From contig WJOQ01000273.1 of the NCBI GenBank assembly GCA_009618505.1, forward strand, positions 1-17,757: DNA of 17,757 bases, in the 5' to 3' direction. The DNA is from Clostridia bacterium. Lineage in GTDB: Bacteria > Aerophobota > Aerophobia > Aerophobales > AE-B3A. Both the position numbers and the translations under genes were made by a program. Shown here one piece after another: positions 15,183 to 17,757 of this stretch. Position 1 is the stretch's first letter; every line of letters begins with the position of its first letter. The notes below the pieces were generated by a model. The model did no database searches and had not been told where the DNA came from. It worked only from the letters and a program-made list of their open reading frames with translations.

Positions 15183-16235
15183 TTGACCCGGATGATGAAG
15201 GCAGGAATATTACATAAAGCAGGTAATATTCGTTGCGAATCAATCCCTGTCCCTGAAATAAATTCCGGGGAGGTACTGGTTGCCATTAAAGCAGTGGGAA
15301 TATGTGGCTCAGACGTACTTCGTTTTTCAAGAGGAGTCTCGCCTTATAACTTCAGGGTCTTAGGGCATGAATGTGCCGGTGAGGTGATTGAGGTAGGAAG
15401 AAATGTTACTTCCGTGAAAGTGAAAGATAGGGTGGCTATTATGCCGGTAATATCCTGTGGAAAATGTGACTTTTGTCGTTCAGGAGAGTATTCGCTTTGT
15501 GATAATTTTATTAGAATGGGCACCCGAATAGATGGTTGTTTTGCCGAATATGTAAAAGTTTCCCCTGAAAATTTCCTCAAATTACCTGACAATGTTGATT
15601 ATGAGTCAGCCTCTATTCTAGAGCCTTCAGCCATAGCTCTACATAGCATTAAGCGAGCAGGGATTTTGCCTGGAGACGTAGTGGCCGTGCTTGGTTGTGG
15701 CCCTATTGGATTACTAATTGCTCAGTGGGTGAAGATTCTGGGAGCAAGAAGGGTTTTTGCTATAGACGTTGCTGAGGAAAAACTTGAGATTGCCAGAAAA
15801 ATGGGAATGACTGACTGTATTAATGCTAAAAATGAGGATGCGGTAGAGTTAGTGATGAGAGAAACTAGAAGTCGAGGGGTTGATTTAGTGTTCGATAGCG
15901 CCGGCTCAAAAATAACTTTCGAGCAGTCCATGAGAATGGCCCGAAAACTTGGCAAGGTAGTGATTGTAGGTTTGGTGGAGGAAGATGTCACTCTCCCCCG
16001 GGAAACAGTATTAGCTATTCTTCGTCATGAGTTAACCATTTATGGCGTCTATGATACAGATACAAAACCTATTCCTCTTAATAGCTGGCAGACCTCTCTT
16101 TATTTTATTGAGGCTCACCGCCTGGATGTGAAGTCTCTAATTACTCACCGTTTCAAGATTGAAGATATAGCCACAGTATTCAAAAAAATAGCTGGACAAA
16201 GAGAAAAATTCAATAAGGTAATTTTTGTCTTTTGA
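15183..16235 (+). CDS. Zinc-dependent alcohol/polyol dehydrogenase (MDR family)
   Basis: This is a medium-chain dehydrogenase, closest in style to the galactitol-1-phosphate 5-dehydrogenase/sorbitol/threonine dehydrogenase group. Counting from the ATG at 15177, catalytic-zinc ligands are Cys43 in GICGSD, His64-Glu65 in GHECAGEV and Glu149 in LEPSAIALHS. The structural-zinc cysteines are 94, 97, 100 and 108. The NAD(P) loop is GCGPIGLL at 173-180. TTG at 15183 is favoured because AGGAG (15171-15175) is 7 nt away, but only 1 nt from the ATG at 15177; ATG at 15195 is another possibility. The substrate is probably a sugar alcohol or its phosphate, which fits the SorC and UroD genes nearby only loosely. 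Confidence 0.9.
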   Translation: MTRMMKAGILHKAGNIRCESIPVPEINSGEVLVAIKAVGICGSDVLRFSRGVSPYNFRVLGHECAGEVIEVGRNVTSVKVKDRVAIMPVISCGKCDFCRSGEYSLCDNFIRMGTRIDGCFAEYVKVSPENFLKLPDNVDYESASILEPSAIALHSIKRAGILPGDVVAVLGCGPIGLLIAQWVKILGARRVFAIDVAEEKLEIARKMGMTDCINAKNEDAVELVMRETRSRGVDLVFDSAGSKITFEQSMRMARKLGKVVIVGLVEEDVTLPRETVLAILRHELTIYGVYDTDTKPIPLNSWQTSLYFIEAHRLDVKSLITHRFKIEDIATVFKKIAGQREKFNKVIFVF

Positions 16236-16263
16236 GCATCAGGCCCAAGGTTTTGATATCACG

Positions 16264-16500
16264 CTAGCTCCTTCTTTCCTGATAAGAAAAACCATATTTC
16301 TTTGCCTCTTTTAAAAAATCAAAAGCTCTATCCTTAGAGATTAAAACAACTATATCTATATCCTGGGTAGCGCGAGGCTCGCCCCATAAAGCCACTGCTA
16401 TTCCCCCGATTAACATATAGGAGATCTTTTGTTTTTCTAAAAGCAACTTGAGTTTTTTCAAAGCAACAAGCAAGTTTTCTGAAAAAGAATAAGGGTTCAT
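16264..16500 (-). CDS. MNT-type nucleotidyltransferase, probably C-terminally truncated
   Basis: The 78 residues cover the N-terminal half of a minimal nucleotidyltransferase. They contain a helical start, the signature YMLIGGIAVALWGEPRATQD at 28-47, and the metal-binding Asp47/Asp49 in QDIDIVV. Related AbiEii-like and MNT proteins usually need a further C-terminal segment with a third acidic residue, which is missing because the frame stops at 16264, next to the end of the convergent dehydrogenase. The start overlaps the upstream gene by 4 nt, so both are co-translated. It may be a decayed toxin-antitoxin half or a short active form. Confidence 0.75.
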   Translation of the reverse strand: MNPYSFSENLLVALKKLKLLLEKQKISYMLIGGIAVALWGEPRATQDIDIVVLISKDRAFDFLKEAKKYGFSYQERRS

Positions 16501-16817
16501 TTTCTAAATTGTCGAATCATAGCTGCATAGGCACTAAGTTTTTCTTGGCGTTTCTCTTCCAGGATTTTCTTTGCTTTCATTAAAGTGTCCTTCTGACTTA
16601 TATTCTTCTTGTCTTTTAGACCATCCAGAAAAACCTGACAATAAAAATCGCTAAGCACAAGGAAGTTTTTAAAGCTTTGCTGCGGGCTTTGATGGCGAAG
16701 AAGTCTTATTTTTTCTTCCATTTCCTTTTGTTTAGCCCATTTTAGATTATCCGTTAATTTTTTAACCATAAGTTTCTTTTTTGATTGGATAAGATTCTCT
16801 AATATATTCTTTTTCAT
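16497..16817 (-). CDS. Small helical protein of unknown function, partner of the nucleotidyltransferase
   Basis: I do not recognise this 106-residue protein. It is strongly basic and almost entirely helical by composition, with charged segments such as KKLTDNLKWAKQKEMEEK and KAKKILEEKRQEK around a more hydrophobic NFLVLSDFYCQVFLDGL centre. It overlaps the nucleotidyltransferase start (ATGA) and follows AAGAAGG, and a strong minus-strand promoter lies upstream. The two-gene layout is that of toxin-antitoxin pairs with an MNT-domain member, but it is not an AbiEi-type or clear HEPN protein. Confidence 0.65.
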   Translation of the reverse strand: MKKNILENLIQSKKKLMVKKLTDNLKWAKQKEMEEKIRLLRHQSPQQSFKNFLVLSDFYCQVFLDGLKDKKNISQKDTLMKAKKILEEKRQEKLSAYAAMIRQFRK

Positions 16818-16883
16818 CGAAAACCTTCTTTTATTTCATCATCTCGATGGGTTTATTCAGGGTTACTCTGTCTGTCCAGCTTT

Positions 16884-16911
16884 ACTATAACAGATGCGGT
16901 AATCTTGTCAA
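16884..16911 (-). promoter_or_regulatory. Promoter for the nucleotidyltransferase gene pair
   Basis: On the minus strand, TTGACA (16911-16906) and TATAGT (16889-16884) have 16-bp spacing. The leader is about 60 nt. It diverges from the SorC-side promoter, whose -35 is about 30 bp away. Confidence 0.7.
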
Positions 16912-16942
16912 AAACTAAGAAATTTTTTGGAGTCGAAAAAAG

Positions 16943-16969
16943 TTGACAGAATTTTATTTTTGCTATAAT
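16943..16969 (+). promoter_or_regulatory. Strong promoter upstream of the SorC remnant
   Basis: TTGACA at 16943-16948 and TATAAT at 16964-16969 are both perfect, with 15-bp spacing and a TGC extended -10. Transcription would begin near 16976, just where recognisable SorC-domain coding begins, so the transcript has no room for the missing N-terminus. Confidence 0.7.
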
Positions 16970-16973
16970 ACAA

Positions 16974-17552
16974 ACAATAGTTACCTTAAATGGAGGTCTA
17001 ACCACTTCCTTTTATCTAAATCCCTACGATGTAGGAGCAAAGCTATCCTCCCTTTTTAAAGGAGAATGTTATTACATTCATGCTCCTGCTATTACTACTT
17101 CAGAGGAACTGTGTAGGTCCTTTAGGTCTGACCTGACCGTAAAACAGGCTCTCCAGATGGCAAAATTGGCCAATTATTCCCTGGTAGGTGTAGGGGAGAT
17201 GAGTGCCGAGACCACTTTAATTAGTACGGGGTATATTAGCTTGGCTGATGTAGGAATATTGCATCGAAAAGGAGCTGTAGGCAATATTGTAGGTCAGTTT
17301 TTTGATATAGAGGGAAACATAATAGACTGTGATCTACATAAAAGGATTGTTGCCTTCCCGATTGAAGAACTCAGGCAGATGAAAAATGTCATTGGAGTGG
17401 CTGGTGGAAAAGACAAGACAGAGGCTATCCTTGGTGCCCTTCACGGTAAGTTCATAAAAGTTCTCATTACTGATGAAGAAACAGCAACCTCAATCATAAA
17501 TCTGGAGAAGAATAGAATAATAAATAAAGGGAGCTCCAGGAGATTAGAATGA
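16974..17552 (+). pseudogene. SorC-family sugar-binding regulator, N-terminus and HTH missing
   Basis: SorC regulators bind sugar phosphates through a C-terminal effector domain and DNA through an N-terminal HTH. The frame shows only the effector domain: TIVTLNGGLTTSF, CYYIHAPAITTSEEL, MAKLANYSLVGVGEM, HRKGAVGNIVGQFFD, NVIGVAGGKDKTEAILGALHGK and VLITDEETA. No ATG, GTG or TTG occurs in frame before 17157. That ATG is internal to the domain and has no ribosome binding site. About half the usual ~310 residues, including the HTH, is absent. The domain itself has not accumulated stops, so loss is recent, or it is translated from an atypical start. Its stop overlaps the UroD-family start by 4 nt. 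Confidence 0.72.
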
Positions 17553-17757
17553 ATGCAAGAGAGAGAGTAAAAAGAGCTCTAACCTTCAGTTATCCTGACA
17601 GAGTACCACGGGATTTATGGACGCTTCCCCTGGCTCTGAATGAATATCAAAAAGAAGTAGATGTTATTCTTAAAAGGTTTCCTATAGATATAGAGAGAGC
17701 AGAGTATAGTCCACCATTGGAGAACTATACCAAAGGAGACCCTTATGAGGTAGGAGT
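17549..17757 (+). CDS. Uroporphyrinogen decarboxylase-family protein (methyltransferase-like), 3'-partial
   Basis: Only the first 69 residues are inside the window. MNARERVKRALTFSYPDRVPRDLW is the standard opening of UroD-family proteins that are mostly corrinoid-dependent methyltransferase relatives and not heme enzymes. It continues to a GDPYEVGV segment that matches the family near residue 65. The ATG overlaps the SorC stop (ATGA at 17549). Such genes often sit in sugar- or methyl-compound catabolic clusters with a SorC or DeoR regulator. The full enzyme and substrate cannot be judged from this piece. Confidence 0.85.
   Translation, partial: MNARERVKRALTFSYPDRVPRDLWTLPLALNEYQKEVDVILKRFPIDIERAEYSPPLENYTKGDPYEVG

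Noticed and set aside
1..17757. tRNA and rRNA genes
   Set aside because: No cloverleaf-like or rRNA-like stretch was recognised on either strand.

Overview
The window looks like chromosome from an uncultured anaerobic bacterium of a candidate phylum. Genes are closely packed, moderately AT-rich and purine-rich on the coding strand. Arginine is mostly AGA/AGG, TTG starts are frequent, Shine-Dalgarno sites are good, and promoters are of the sigma-70 type. The archaeal-type phosphoglycerate mutase, the SpoIID/LytB protein, the tandem-domain NDK, the SorC regulator and the UroD-like methyltransferase fit lineages such as Omnitrophota or Aerophobota. That placement is an impression, not a proof.

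Region 1 (1-3269) is a pyrimidine operon: the end of pyrB, then pyrC, an HD-domain hydrolase and a TatD-family nuclease, with 9-nt spacing or overlapping stops and starts. Region 2 (about 3320-5643) is foreign in character. Three integron attC-like recombination sites (3348-3458, 4146-4220, 4867-4938) delimit two VapBC toxin-antitoxin modules. They are followed by a small CGCC protein and a PNPOx-like flavoprotein. No integrase or attI is visible, so this resembles a cluster of attC sites lacking an integrase. It is the most unusual part of the window.

Region 3 (5744-8003) has an isopropylmalate/isocitrate dehydrogenase gene converging on a nucleoside diphosphate kinase locus, separated by a perfect 24-bp inverted repeat that touches both stop codons. 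One end of that repeat also occurs alone beside the first attC. The NDK gene is split in two, with about 15 residues of its second domain missing. Region 4 (8140-13041) has endonuclease IV under its own promoter, then a five-gene run: AIR-synthase/HypE-like protein, flavodoxin, hisA, hisI and a SpoIID/LytB protein. HisF is not between hisA and hisI.

Region 5 (13042-16235) contains an archaeal-type phosphoglycerate mutase, a DUF151 bifunctional nuclease and a zinc alcohol/polyol dehydrogenase. A degenerate ATCGAG-rich repeat family lies in three intergenic gaps (8985-9138, 13081-13278, 14573-14608). Region 6 (16264-17757) holds a minus-strand pair, a small helical protein and a short MNT-type nucleotidyltransferase. 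Divergent from it is a SorC effector domain that has lost its DNA-binding N-terminus, overlapping the start of a UroD-family gene cut by the window edge.
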